This document shows, one piece after another, positions 25,373 to 36,640 of a stretch of 64,000 bases of DNA. The DNA comes from Pachyrhynchus sulphureomaculatus (taxonomy: Eukaryota; Arthropoda; Insecta; Coleoptera; Curculionidae). A model generated the notes under the pieces. It worked only from the letters and a program-made list of their open reading frames with translations. It was not told the origin of the DNA and did not search any database. The translations under genes were made by a program, and so were the position numbers. The stretch is from the NCBI GenBank assembly GCA_019049505.1, contig CM032456.1:71154726-71218725 (forward strand), given 5' to 3'. The number at the start of each line of letters is the position of its first letter. The stretch's first letter is position 1.

Positions 25373-26985
25373 AAATATGAAAATAGTAAAAGGTTGATAG
25401 ATTGTTTTGGATAGATATAATGGTGTTACTGAGTATTCATGTATCGATTTCTATAAGTTGTCTTGAAGGCACCATTCGATTCATTATTTAATGTAGATCT
25501 TATGCTCGAATGTTGTAGACTAAGCTGCTCTAAAAAGGCATTCGGGTATTTTTTACAATGTGGCCAGATGATTCTTCACAATGTGCGTCTGAGGTTTTTT
25601 CATAAAATATTCGTAGAATATATAGATGACGGACATCTATCAAAAATAAATTAAGCTGATTGTGTCTAAATATGTTTGACATTATGAAAGTTGAAGCCTT
25701 AATTGTAACATTTCCATGCAATAATTCAGCATTAAATCCCACTTTACAGTTTTAACTTTTATGTAAAAACTTTTTGTTTAAAAATAATTTAAGAGATTTC
25801 TAAGAGATTTACCTATTTTGTATGTTATCGATTTTATAGTAGTTACCATTGGACGAAGTGCCCCATTGACCTTCTAAACTTTAGAAGCCCATAAAATCTA
25901 AGGGTCTTCGATCTGTCTAGTGTGAGAAATTTTTATTCCTCAGAAGTAGATATTGGTTAAGTTCCTAATTTGTCTCCCGATTTGGCTGGTTAGGTCAGAT
26001 TTAATAGTCTTGTAGGTGTTGTTCTTTAGCAGTTCATGTGTCGTCTCGACTTATCTGTTTTTATCTATGATTGCTATGGAATTTGACTTACCTATTGCTA
26101 GTATTGAGTGACATTCAGGTTTAGTTCTTTTAAGGTACTTCTTTCATTTGATAAAAAGTTCGATTTGGGTGGTAGACGTATTCAGTATTCTAAGCTTGAA
26201 GAGTAAAGATATGAATATGCTTCGTGTTCGTTAGCAAATTACGAGAGAGGAGAATCAGAATTTTTAATTAAAAGGATAGAGAGGAAGATTTTTAGTGGGG
26301 TTAGGGTCCAATAATTGAAATGATGGATTTCTATATATTAATTTAAATGGCTATGTTAAGATTCCATGCCTTTCTAACTTTTTAAATTTTAAAAATTGCG
26401 AGTTCCAAATTTTAAATCGTGAAGTGATACCAGCCCTCCGAACTTAAATTCACGCCTGCCTAAAGTTATTAAAATTTCGCAATTTTTATCACACTAGCTA
26501 GCAACAAAGCAGCTGCTTAAGAATAAAGTTCAGCACAAGAGCAATAGATGGCGGAGTTTAACAAAGGAATAGAACATGCGGGTATACAATTCATTGTCTA
26601 AGTGGAAAACTATGAAGATACAAGATTGAAGAAAAACGATAATTACGAAATGCTTATTAAAAGTACCAAGATTTATGCTGCAAATGCATAGAGGATAATG
26701 AAAAATACTTGAAGAGAAGTTCAGTCGGCGGAGATAGATGTATGTATGCAATTACTGGAAATATCTAGAAAAATCAGAAATCGAAATGAAGATGTACTAT
26801 TATGTGTAAGTGTGGGTGTTTTTCTCACTAAAATGAGACAAGATTAACGACAAGAATTACGAGATGAATACCAACAAACCACAAAAAATTTGGAAGAACG
26901 AAAAGGATCTAGACAAAAAAAAATCACCAGAGCAACAAGCTTTAGAGAATTAAAAGGGGACCAATGGAACGATAGGAAGGTATGA
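25373..26985. other. No recognisable gene
   Basis: About 1.6 kb without a domain. A short plus-strand ERKIFSGV reading near 26275-26300 recalls the C-terminal region of LINEs but is too short to call. Confidence 0.4.
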
Positions 26986-27930
26986 AGTCTAGCCGTCGCC
27001 CAGTGGGTAGAAAAAAACATTACCATTCAAAAATCCCTACGGACTTCAAATTTCATCGGATCACAGTATTTTTTTTTAAATCATCCTAGAAAAGAACTGT
27101 CGAGCCATACTTTTGGAAATATATATTTTAAATGGTCATTTTGATATCGAAAAATTTCCAAAGAAAAATAAAAAATACTATTGACTTTACTACTGATTTA
27201 CTATTGACTAGACATATGTATTCCCAGGTATTTTTGGTCACTGAATCTAAATATGATATCCAATTTCTTAATAAAACTATTGATTTCTAGTAATGGTCCA
27301 AAAATTGCCTCAAAGTAGTCAAAAACGGTTAAGTTAACAGTAATAACGAGACATATATACTCCGACGTATTTTTAGTCACAAATATAATTGATTTCGAAT
27401 AAAGGTCCAAAAATGGCCTCAAAACGATCAAAAGTGGTTAAGTCAGGAAACATATTTCGATGTATTTGCGGTAACTGAATTCAAATATTATAAAAATAGC
27501 CAGATATGTTATATTGGTAACTCGATTCAAATCTAACGTCTGATTTGTTTATGTATCTATGCGATTTCAAGGTCATTAAGGAGCAGAATCAAATATGTAA
27601 CGAGCCTTAAGCCTAACATAACTTAACGGATTAAATCATAAAAAAGAAGAGGAGGAGAGACTTTTTATATTTGGTTGTGATATAAAACTTTATTGTAGGT
27701 GAAGTGCTAAGATATGAATTAGTAAAGTAAAAAATTTGAGGTCGTTTTTGGACCATTACTCGAATTCAGCAATTAGCAAATCGGATATCGTATTTGGAAT
27801 CAGGACCAAAAATATGTAGGAATACATATGTCTGGTCAATAGTAAATCAATAGTAAAACAAATAGTATTTTTTTTCTCGGATTGATCAATTTTTTATCAC
27901 AGTATTTGCGTAAAATCTCCTTTTAAAATA

Positions 27931-28970
27931 CACTTACTTACTTACTTAATCCTTGTGCCTTTGTACCCCTTTAGGGGTGTAAGGCCCGTGGAGTTGAGTT
28001 ATTCTATATTTATCTTTTCCATATTTTCTTCCACCTCTTTTCCACACTCTATTCCTCTTTGGCTACTGCCTCTCTAACATCCCCCAACCATGCCCTTCTA
28101 GGTCGGCCTCTTGTTCTTTCCTTGCTCACTCTGACTTCACACACATGTCTAACTATTCTTTGTCCAGGCATCCTTTCGACGTGACCATAGCATCTTAGTT
28201 ATGCTTCCTCAACTTTTTCCACCATTGGTTTCAGGTTCAAATTCTTTCTGAGTTGTATATTCCTAACCCAGTCCATCCTTGTTTTGCCCTCTATTTTCCT
28301 TATGAATCTCATTTCTGTAGTCGTTATCTTTTCTTTCTGTCTTTCTGTTATTGTTCATGTTTCTCCTCCATATAAAAGTATTGGTGTTGCAACCTTCTCG
28401 AATACTTGGGCTTTAATATTTTTCTGGTATCTCTTTCTTTCCTAGGAATGTATTCTTTATACTATTAAATAATCTTCCTCCTGTTATTATTCTCTCCTTG
28501 ATCTCCTCTTCTATCCTTCCATCCTCCCTTATTGTTGATCCCAAATATTTGAACTTCTCCACTTGGTACAGCCTTTCCTCTCCTATCTTTATTTCATGTT
28601 GTCGCTTTTGCTTTCCTATAGTCTTTGTCTTTTCTTTATTAATTTTCATGTTTATTTTTTCCAATGCTTCTTTATATATCCGCATGTTCCTATTAAGCGT
28701 TTCCTCGTCTTTTGCTATAATAACTATATCATCCGCATAGCATAGTTCTGATATTTCTATCTTATTCATCTTGAATAGTCTATAGTCTTACATCTTACAT
28801 GCTTCTTTTATTGCTTGATCCAGAACTATTGAGAAAAGAATGGGGTTCAGGATGCATCCCTGCCTAACGCCCATAGTTGTTTCAAATATATTAGATCTGT
28901 CTTGTCTTGTTCTTACATAATTTGTTGATTCTTTCTATAAACTCTGTACGCCTTTTATTATTATTTCTGG
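27931..28970 (-). mobile_element. LINE insertion with TAAAATA target duplication
   Basis: A 1,040-bp 5'-truncated LINE lies in the right arm of the palindromic element, flanked by TAAAATA at 27924-27930 and 28971-28977. Its 3' end is at the low-coordinate side and finishes in an (AAGT)n tail (minus strand GTAAGTAAGTAAGT) instead of poly-A. The 40 bp before the tail (CTCAACTCCACGGGCCTTAC and on) recur at 50083-50150. Confidence 0.9.
27956..28790 (-). pseudogene. LINE reverse transcriptase C-terminal half
   Basis: Reading down from about 28790, EISELCYADDIVIIAKDEET contains the YADD active site, followed by KINMKINKEKTKT, EKFKYLGSTIREDGRIEEEI and a C-terminal domain broken by stops from about 28410. 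Later blocks (NEIHKENRGQNKDG, RGIECGKEVEENMEKINIE) complete the usual end of the protein, just before the CTCAACTCCACGGG 3' untranslated segment. The first half of the reverse transcriptase and any endonuclease are absent. Confidence 0.8.
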
Positions 28971-29117
28971 TAAAATATAAGTTTCCAAAATATGGCACGA
29001 TAGTTCTTTTTTAAATTTTCTTTCTATGATTTAAAAAAAAAAATATATGGTGATCCGATGAAATTTGAGGTCTGTAGAGATTTTTGAACGGTAATGTTTT
29101 TTCTTTCTACCCATTTT

Positions 29118-29900
29118 GCGTCGGATAACATGCAAGGACGTTTTGATTCTGTTATGCAGATAACCAAAGGAGTTGATGTAAAAACGAATATCCAATAAAT
29201 AATCCTATAACAGCAGTTTCACGTAACAAACGTGATAACAATTTTTTTCTAAATAATTCCTTCATTGGTATGTGAAACTCTTCAATAATCCACATTTAGT
29301 GTAGTTCTTGTCCAGAAACTGTTGAGCAATGAGTGCTTATCCATCTCCATTAAACAATGCCCAACATTATTTTTCAAATATTACATAATGTTGAATGTAT
29401 TAAAAAAATAGTTACAGAAAAAGTAAAGTTTCCAATATTGTTCTTAACATATCATCGTCTCTACTAGATTGAGTACTAAAAATAATTAACACGAAAGATA
29501 CAGCGTTTCAACGTTGTTAATTCTTAGACATTAATTGTTAACGACGTTGTCACCGCGAGTTAAGCTCGGTTTACACTTCACGCTCACATTTTTCAATTGT
29601 CATCAGGATGTGTCAGTTCACATCAAGAGTTGTTTTCTTATTTACGTCTAGTGTATGGTGTGTTGGTTATAAAATAACTGCCAAGTTCATATTAATAAAG
29701 GTAGAAGAGTTCATAGGAGTAAAAGCAAAATAAGCGAGTAAATGAAATTTTGTGTTGTATTTTTTTTAATTCAGTAAAATTAGGAGCATATTAACAAATT
29801 CACCTATTATTAATTGTCATACTTCATTTAAATACATTTAGATGATTTTTTTAATCTGGATTTAAAAAGTGAAATCGTAAGTTTTTACCGATGATCTTTT
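29118..29900. other. No recognisable gene
   Basis: AT-rich, with no coding motif or terminal repeat recognised. Confidence 0.35.
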
Positions 29901-29904
29901 TAGT

Positions 29905-30340
29905 GTTCCGTACGGAACACTTATAAAGATCACTTCGGTGTCTGTTCGTCTGTCTGTCCGTCTGTCTATCCGTCTATCACACCTGATCTTCTCCGAAACT
30001 ATTTGACATAGAAATGTGATATTTGGTACTAATATAGGAATTGATGGCCTCATCAGAGTCGTGTAGTTTTGAAAGTTAAATTCTGACTTAAAGGGTTTGT
30101 TTTGGGGGCTGAAATCGGAAATGCAAAAAAAAAAAACTACCGGGTCATCGAGTGGAGTATCAAATAAAAGCTTGTGAAAGCACGAATTCAAAAATATATA
30201 TAATGTAATACTTGCGCACACTTTTCTTTCTATTATTTTTAAAAAATTGCAAAAAATCGGGGGTCCCCCCTTATCTCGAAAAGTATTGTTCAAAAAATTT
30301 TGAAAAAATTCCGGAATATTTTTGATAGGGTGTAAATTAA
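29905..30340 (+). mobile_element. GTTCCGTAC repeat family, copy A (left part)
   Basis: Begins TTTTTAGTGTTCCGTACGGAAC, whose core GTTCCGTACGGAAC is a perfect palindrome, then a GTCTGTCTGTCCGTCTGTC tract and a ~400-bp body (CTCCGAAACTATTTGACATA, AAAGCTTGTGAAAGCACG). It is interrupted by the Penelope compound after GGGTGTAAATTAA (30328-30340) and resumes at GGGTGTAAATTGA (33730). Non-coding; family not identified. Confidence 0.85.
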
Positions 30341-30362
30341 GTTGGGGATGTGGAATCTTTGG

Positions 30363-30794
<432 letters not shown>

Positions 30795-31165
30795 CAGGGC
30801 GACTCCGTAATCCATGTAAATCGAGTTAGTGTGGATTTCTAGGATAAAAATATGACCATTTAACCCAACTTACCTTAGTCCACAAATTCGTAATTTTTGA
30901 GATACTGTGTGTCAAAGTTATACTTTTATTTTAATCTTTCTCAAGGAGCTTTATTAATAATTGTACTATTTGCACAAGTTTCAGTGCTTAGGGGTTTTCT
31001 GAGATGAGAAATCGAAATCAACTAACAGTTTTGTTGTAAACTGTAGGGGGCACCACTTATTGCACTGTGTATACTTTTAAACTGTCATAACTTTTTTATA
31101 CCACTCTGTATGATATTTTTAATTAAATATTTGTATTTTTCGCCTTCTTCTCTCTGAAAAAACTC
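30795..31165. other. Non-coding transposon-like segment
   Basis: About 370 bp starting CAGGGCGACTCCGTAATCC against the (TA)n and ending where the Penelope terminal repeat resumes (ATATCACCACTACACC). The position suggests a TA-targeting non-autonomous element inserted with the TA tract, but no matching inverted end was found. Confidence 0.4.
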
Positions 31166-31203
31166 TCTTGTTATATCACCACTACACCAAACACTTTATT
31201 TTT

Positions 31204-31251
31204 GCACTCGACGCGCGTTTCGCTAACCATGTTAGCTTCATCAGGAGCGAT
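31204..31251 (-). ncRNA. Hammerhead ribozyme in Penelope terminal repeat
   Basis: On the minus strand: CGCTC (stem I), CUGAUGA core box, stem II GCTAAC-ATG-GTTAGC, GAAA core box, minimal stem III CGCGCG, UC cleavage position and GAGTG closing stem I with one G-U pair. All invariant core residues are present. Very short stem III helices are known in Penelope ribozymes, which are thought to work best as dimers. The two opposed copies here could supply such dimers only if co-transcribed. Confidence 0.85.
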
Positions 31252-31374
31252 GATTGACTAAAGCTAAACTATAAATCTACCCTATTTATACTTAGTCTAA
31301 CCCTTGAATTACTTAAGCGGAACTAATGAGATAGGCAACGCCGTCAGTTCCGATCAAGTAACCAGTAGAGAGGA

Positions 31375-31985
31375 CTATAAGGAATAGGCCCTCTGTCTAC
31401 TTTTACATTTTATGATTTCCATACTTTCGTATGCGTTCAACAATCTCCTATCAGATACATATTTTATTAATCTTAGATTATCTAATGTTACAGTATGATC
31501 AGCTTCCAGGGCATGTTCGGCAATGCTAGAGTTTTCTGTTCTACTGTATTTTAAGTGTGCTAAATGTTCTTTAAATCGTGTTTTAATTGACCTTTTAGTT
31601 TGCCCAACATACTTTTTGTCACAATCATTACAACTAATTTCATAAATTCCACTTTTCTTACAATTAGGAATCTTATCTTTGGGATTTCCTAAGATATTCC
31701 TCAGATTGTCTAATGACATATAGACTAAGGTGAGGCCTACCTTATTAAATACCTTATTGAGTCCCTTGCTATATTTCGGATTATATGGTATGGAGACATA
31801 CTTGGTGTTATTTTCTTCGCGTGTAAAAAAGGTGGAATTCTGAATATTAAACCTAAACTTATGTCTATTTATTAGCTTATTTACTAAGTCATCGTCAAAA
31901 CCATTAACTCTAGTTATATTTCTAATAAGATTCCTTTCTTTATTAACGTTTACTCTATTCAGAGGGAAAGTGACCAAACGATGAA
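31375..31985 (-). pseudogene. Penelope GIY-YIG endonuclease region, partial
   Basis: Open for 200 codons (31375-31977). It begins within the reverse transcriptase connection (TFPLNRVNVNKERNLIRN) and runs through the GIY-YIG nuclease, with GIYEISCNDCDKKYVGQTKR carrying the conserved Tyr pair and CCHH-type cysteines, and TRFKEHLAHLKYS. The C-terminus ends in a block parallel to RRLLNAYESMEIIKCKSRQR. The catalytic domain of the polymerase is missing. The nuclease half itself is uninterrupted. Confidence 0.88.
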
Positions 31986-32009
31986 CTAAAAAATGTAATG
32001 AGGCCTTTA

Positions 32010-33548
32010 TGAAAAGGTAATAAGAAATCCATCACCGAGAATGATATCAGAGGTTAAAAATTCTTTAAAAAAATGTAAGAACCTTGTCTCCGATTTGCTA
32101 AAATTTAAATTAAATGTGAGTAATCCGACCATACCAAAATTGTATTGCTTACCCAAAATTCACAAACCTGGAAAAGCAATGTGACCCATTGTTTCATCGG
32201 TCGGCTCACCCACATATTTAATATCCAAATAGTTATCAAAAGAACTTGAGAATTTACCATTAAATACTTTCGCAGTGAAGAATTCATTGATAAAACAAAA
32301 AATCTAGTTCTCAATGAAGGTGAAGTCTTAATTTCTTTTGATGTTAGTTCTTTGTTCCCAAGTGTGCCAATTCCACAAACTTTACAATATCTCGAAGAAT
32401 TACTTAGAATGAATGACTTTGAAGACAAAATTGTTCGTGAATATTTAACATTATCTAAACTTTGTATGGAATAAAATTATTTCCAATATAACAATCAATT
32501 TTATGTTCAGAAAGAAGGAACAGCTATGGGTAATTGCTTATCACCATTCATAGCCAATTTATTCATGAGTAAGTTTGAAATCGAAGCCAGTCAAGAATTC
32601 GAATATTTCCCAAGGGTATGGTATAGGTATGTGGATGATATTTTCGCGATTTTTGATACAAAGAAAGCAAATATTGATGATTTTGTTTCTAAGTTAAATA
32701 GCCGGTATGATTCCATTAAATTCACTTACGAAGTTGAGAACAAAGGACAATTGCCTTTTCTAGATATTTTAATTATTAAAAATAATAATAGATTAGAATT
32801 TGATATCTATAGGAAGGACACAGTAACAGATAGATATATTCCTAATGATTTATTTCATTGCAAACAACATAAATTAGCCTCATTACATTTTTTAGTTCAT
32901 CGTTTGGTCACTTTCCCTCTGAATAGAGTAAACTTTAATAAAGAAAGGAATCGTATTAGAAATATAACTAGAGTTAATGGTTATGACGATGACTTAGTAA
33001 ATAAGCTAATAAATAGACATAAATTTAGGTTTAATATTCAAAATTCCACCTTTTTTACACGCGAAGGAAATAACACCAAGTATGTCTCCATACCATATAA
33101 TCCGAAATATAGCAAGGGACTCAATAAGGTATTTAATAAGGTAGGCCTCACCTTAGTCTATAAGTCATCAGACAATCTGAGGAATATCTTAGGAAATCCC
33201 AAAGATAAGATTCCTAATTGTGAGAAAAGTGGAATTTATGAAATTAGTTGTAATGATTGTGACAAAAAGTATTTTGGGCAAACTAAAAGGTCAATTAAAA
33301 CACGATTTAAAGAACATTTAGCACACTTAAAATACAGTAGAACAGAAAAGTCTAGCATTGCCGAACATGCCCTTGAAGATGATCATACTGTAACATTTGA
33401 TAATCTAAGATTAATAAAAAATGTATGTGATAGGAGATTGTTGAACGCATACGAAAGTGTGGAAATCATAAAATGTAAAAGTAGTTTAAATAAAGACAGA
33501 GGGCCTATTCCTTATAGTCCTCTCTACTGGTTACTTGACCGGAACTGA
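32010..33548 (+). pseudogene. Penelope reverse transcriptase plus GIY-YIG endonuclease
   Basis: The upstream part (32010-32525) reads across frames as KNLVSDLLKFKLNV, IPKLYCLPKIHKPGKAM and LFPSVPIPQTLQYLEELLRM, with several stops and shifts. From 32526 to 33548 the frame is open for 340 codons, opening MGNCLSPFIANLFMSKFE and carrying the polymerase active site in RYVDDIFAIFDTK. Next come a linker with the HRLVTFPLNRVNF block and the GIY-YIG nuclease (GIYEISCNDCDKKYFGQTKR, TRFKEHLAHL, IAEHALEDDHTVTF). The enzyme would prime and copy element RNA at a nicked site. Only the N-terminal part is damaged. Confidence 0.92.
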
Positions 33549-33640
33549 CGGCCTTGCCTATGTCATTAGTTCCGCTTGAGTAATTCAAGGGTTAGGCTAA
33601 GTATAAATAGGGTAGATTTGTAGTTTAGCTTTAGTCAATC

Positions 33641-33688
33641 ATAGCTCCTGATGAAGCTAACATGGTTAGCGAAACGCGCGTCGAGAGC
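33641..33688 (+). ncRNA. Hammerhead ribozyme in Penelope terminal repeat
   Basis: ATAGCTC, CTGATGA, stem II GCTAAC-ATG-GTTAGC, GAAA, CGCGCG, TC, GAGAGC in order. The catalytic core is intact. One change in stem I (GAGAGC against GAGTGC in the other copies) weakens the outer pair, leaving about three stem I pairs. Confidence 0.83.
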
Positions 33689-33729
33689 AAAAATAAAGTG
33701 TTTAGTGTAGTGGTGATATATACGGAGTT

Positions 33730-33860
33730 GGGTGTAAATTGAATGAAAATTATCACGAATGCATTTCCTTTAATAATTCATCTGGTATATAAAAAAAAAT
33801 TAAGGTCATCAGTTTTCAACAAAGATCAAAAAACAAACTTGAGTTGAAAACTCATTTGGG
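33730..33860 (+). mobile_element. GTTCCGTAC repeat family, copy A (right part)
   Basis: Resumes copy A after the Penelope insertion: GGGTGTAAATTGAATGAAAA, TTATCACGAATGC, TTTAATAATTCATCTGGTAT, TTGAAAACTCATTTGGG. It then departs at about 33860 into a TTACACTTCGAGATTTGC repeat also seen at 12.95 kb. The far terminus with the GCAAGT hairpin is missing. Confidence 0.8.
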
Positions 33861-34356
33861 TTATCTTTTTTTACTTTCTTTGCTAAGGGAAAATACTGTA
33901 ATATTACACTTCGAGATTTGCTTTATTTCACATTTTGGGGCTATTCGATTACAAAAAAATAGTCAGTTTATTGTTGCAAAAAAATGTTATATATCTTGTT
34001 TTTACAAGGCTTTTCAATCCACCCTTGTAGTTTTCAGCAAATTTGCTTAAAATCTCAAACATGTTTTCAAAAAGTAATGTCAACAAAATATTAAATTTAC
34101 TTGAAAAACTGCTTTGGAAATTTTTCGATAACATAATATTATCATTTCATAGAAAATATAGAATGTTTTCTTAGGAAATTATAAAATATTGCGGCATTGT
34201 TTAACACACATTAGATGAAATAAGTACTGCCGCGTTATTTACTTACTAGTTTAACACATAATTAAAATGGCAAAATGTTTACCAGTAGTTTTAGTCAAAT
34301 TAAATATTATAAATATTAAAATTTCTTATAAAATAGGAATTAAAATCCAATTGATA
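33861..34356. repeat. Degenerate repeat related to 12.9 kb, then spacer
   Basis: The first ~110 bp (to about 33970) resemble 12949-13060. The rest shows no recognisable feature. Confidence 0.4.
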
Positions 34357-34360
34357 TTAA

Positions 34361-35476
34361 GGGGGTACACCTAGTCACCTGGGTAAAAAAATTCGATTTT
34401 TGGATTTTTACATTTTCTTTTAGTATGATATCTTTCTGTAAGTTTCATAAGAATCGGTTAAAAACTGACGAAGTTATAGCAGTTTAAAAGAAGTGTCGTT
34501 GCGTAGAGATTTTGGAGCCGGTAGCGAGCAGCGGCTCTCTGGTCAGTCTTCGCCGACCTTAACTCGATTTTAATGTATTTTAAACCTTTTCTTCAAAGAG
34601 ATTCTTCAATTACGTTTCTTATAAGGGACAAGTCATTCTCATCTGCTATTCTAAGGTTCTATATACGAAACTGGGAATTTGCTCAATACCGTTGTACAGT
34701 TCACTCGTAGCAGTTATTAAAGTCTGTATCTTAATTGACGTTGTTAAATATAATGACAGCTGTGGGAGTTCATTGTGGCCGAGATGCACATGACTACGCA
34801 GCTAAAGTGGACAGAGAACGAGTCGACCTGGCCGAGCGACAATTGCTACAAAGTACAAAAGCCGATGAATATTCAGCATATGGCCCTGGAGTTGATGATT
34901 CATTTACAGGTAAGAATTTATTTTTCTATTGCCGTTTTTTAATTTGATTTTTCAAACCTAAAATGTTAAACGCGTTTTTCTCGAATCTACTTTTTCTTGA
35001 AAACCACTTGGCGACGTGCAAGATATCTCAAGCATTATCGAACCGATTTTGATGAAATTTGGTACTTATTTTCTCTATATATGTTGCTTATCTTTGAACA
35101 AAGGAGGATTTTATCAAGAACCTTATTTTTAATTAGCAAAAATGTAAAACGTGGTAACGTCATTTTTTTCACTTTTTTGTTTAATCTAATGCCATTTGAT
35201 GGCATTTTTTTTTAATAATCCTTCGTTCAAAGACAAAATTGATCTTCTAGTAATCTCATTTCTTTAGAAATTTTGATTTCAGATGATCCAGCTCCCAGTA
35301 ATTAAAATTTAAAAAAAAGGGATCGCAAGGGTGTAGTGCCGCTATATTTTTTTAATTAAAATTTCGCAGATTATATTTTAAGCCATGTATTATTATATAA
35401 CATAAGAACCTGATTTCTTTGCTAAAAAAATCCTAAAAAACTTTTTTTTTTCAGTTCCATGACGAGGTACGTCCCC
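34361..35476 (+). mobile_element. TTAA-flanked transposon remnant with spliced ORF end
   Basis: GGGGGTACACCTAGTCACCT starts at 34361 and the inverted GGGGACGTACCTCGTCATGG ends at 35476. Each is bordered by TTAA (34357-34360, 35477-35480). The 1.1-kb interior keeps only the last two exons of a protein gene. TTAA targets are used by piggyBac and Kolobok-type enzymes; which, if either, applies here is not shown by the sequence. Confidence 0.65.
34753..35305 (+). pseudogene. Terminal exons of a transposon protein, family uncertain
   Basis: The first exon piece reads MTAVGVHCGRDAHDYAAKVD, RERVDLAERQLLQSTKADE, GPGVDDSFT up to 34909. There a GTAAG donor opens a 373-bp intron ending TTTCAG at 35282, and the frame resumes as DDPAPSN-stop (35283-35305). 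The in-frame junction supports real splicing. I recall similar C-terminal ends (G..A..YA...D..R...AE) in multi-copy insect transposon proteins, but the catalytic part is missing and I do not assign a superfamily. The start is arbitrary, because the upstream exons are deleted. Confidence 0.55.
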
Positions 35477-35905
35477 TTAATACATTTTGAGCGAGATCTT
35501 CTATAAACCGAAACTCACTTCAAAAATAATGCGTTATAATTAGCTTCCTGTTTTGATATTCCTGCATTAAGCGGTGTGCAAGAACCGACACACGGTGGGA
35601 CGAAGTCCCACTGTGCAGCTTAAAATTCCGACTGTCTTTTCATTTTTAAGAAATTGCATTAAATTGCGTCGAACTTTTTACTGTGTACATTGAAATCTCC
35701 ATTTTGTTCATGGTAATATATGTTTCTGAGGTCGCTAATTATACTGTAAAAATAGTCTTTTTAGCGAAAATTTTGAGGATTTTAAGCTATTGGCCAATTT
35801 CAGTTATTTTTAGCTTTTTTTATAGTTTTTTCAGCTGATAATGAAAGAACGAGGAATTTCTGGTTCAACAATTTTATTTTAAATTAGTAAATAATATATA
35901 ACACG

Positions 35906-36640
35906 TAGGCTGAAAAGTTCTTGGTCTCACACATAGATGTCGCCCTCTTCAAAAAATCCATATGATTTTTAGGAAGTACCAACCTTCAAACGATACGTGT
36001 CCAAATTTCATGACATTTCGACGATTAGTTTACAAGTTACAGAGGTTTCAGTGACGCTACTTTTGATATTTTCAAAACAATGGAAAAAATCGAATTTCGT
36101 GTGTTGATCAAACAGTGTTTTTTGATAGCAAAAAAATACCGTTCAAGCAAAGTAATGGCTTGGTAAGTGTTACGGGGACTCTGCCCCTGGAAAATCACTC
36201 ATCATTTACTGGTATGCTGAATTTAAAGGCGGTCGTACAGACACAAATGATGCTGAACGCTCTGGATGTTCAAATGAGGTGGTTAGACCGGAACACATCA
36301 AAAAAATCCACAAAATTGTTTTGGATGACCGTAAAGTGAAAGTGGGTGAGATAGGTGACACCCTAAAGATATCAAAAGAACGTCTTGGTCATATTATGCA
36401 TGATTATTTGGGCATGAGAAAGCTCTGTTCGAAATGGGTACCACGTTTGCTCACAGTGGACCAAAAACAACAACATGTTGATGATTCTGAGCGTTGTTTG
36501 GACCTGGTTAAGAATTTTTTGATGCGATATGTGACAATGTATGAAACATGGATCTACCACTACACACCTGAATCAAATCAGCAGTTAGCAGAGTGGAGAG
36601 CAGCCGGTGAAAGTAGCCCGAAGCGACCAAAGACACAAAA
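35906..36640 (+). mobile_element. Mariner, 3' truncated
   Basis: Starts with the TIR AGGCTGAAAAGTTCTTGGTC next to a TA, followed by a leader nearly identical to those at 39.57 kb and (inverted) 11.2 kb. The sequence ends inside the transposase gene at about 36640 (CCAAAGACACAA), so the second half and right TIR are lost. Confidence 0.87.
36079..36640 (+). pseudogene. Mariner transposase, N-terminal half
   Basis: ATGGAAAAAATCGAATTTCG at about 36079 opens the frame (MEKIEF). It is broken by frameshifts until 36279, after which 125 codons are open: RKVKVGEIGDTLKISKERLG, the linker WVPRLLTVDQKQQHVDDSER, and the first catalytic motif, reading VTMYETWIYHYTPESNQ, where the Asp (DETW) has become Tyr. 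The frame continues AEWRAAGESSPKRPKT and then leaves mariner sequence. Both truncation and the lost Asp inactivate it. Confidence 0.86.

Larger units (their letters stand above)
26988..29117. mobile_element. Palindromic (foldback-like) element split by a LINE
   Basis: Positions 26988-27310 reappear inverted at 27740-27923 plus 28978-29117. The outer blocks include AATTTCATCGGATCAC and CATTAC-GTTCAAAAATC. The inner blocks include GACATATGTATTCC and TTACTATTGAC. The arms are about 320 bp around a 430-bp centre in which the unit GGTCCAAAAATGGCCTCAAA is repeated imperfectly. Ends read about CCGNCGC-(A)TGGGTAGAAA. No protein-coding capacity, so it is non-autonomous. The right arm is interrupted by the LINE at 27931-28970. 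Confidence 0.8.
31166..32005 (-). mobile_element. Penelope-like element, inverted partial copy
   Basis: The 3' portion of a Penelope-like element lies in reverse orientation and joins head-to-head at about 32005/32006 with a longer plus-strand copy. From the CCTCATTACATTTTTTAGTT block to the terminal repeat it mirrors 32879-33727 with high identity. Terminal inverted arrangements of this sort are typical for Penelope insertions. Confidence 0.88.
32006..33729 (+). mobile_element. Penelope-like element, main copy
   Basis: The plus-strand copy starts mid-gene at the head-to-head junction and ends in the terminal repeat with hammerhead. Together with the inverted copy and the TA segment (30341-33729) it forms one insertion flanked by GGGTGTAAATTRA (30328-30340 and 33730-33742), a 13-bp target duplication in repeat copy A. 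A near-complete reverse transcriptase and GIY-YIG endonuclease are present. Confidence 0.9.

Noticed and set aside
26230..26300. LINE fragment (ERKIFSGV)
   Set aside because: Eight residues are not enough, and the surrounding frames show nothing.
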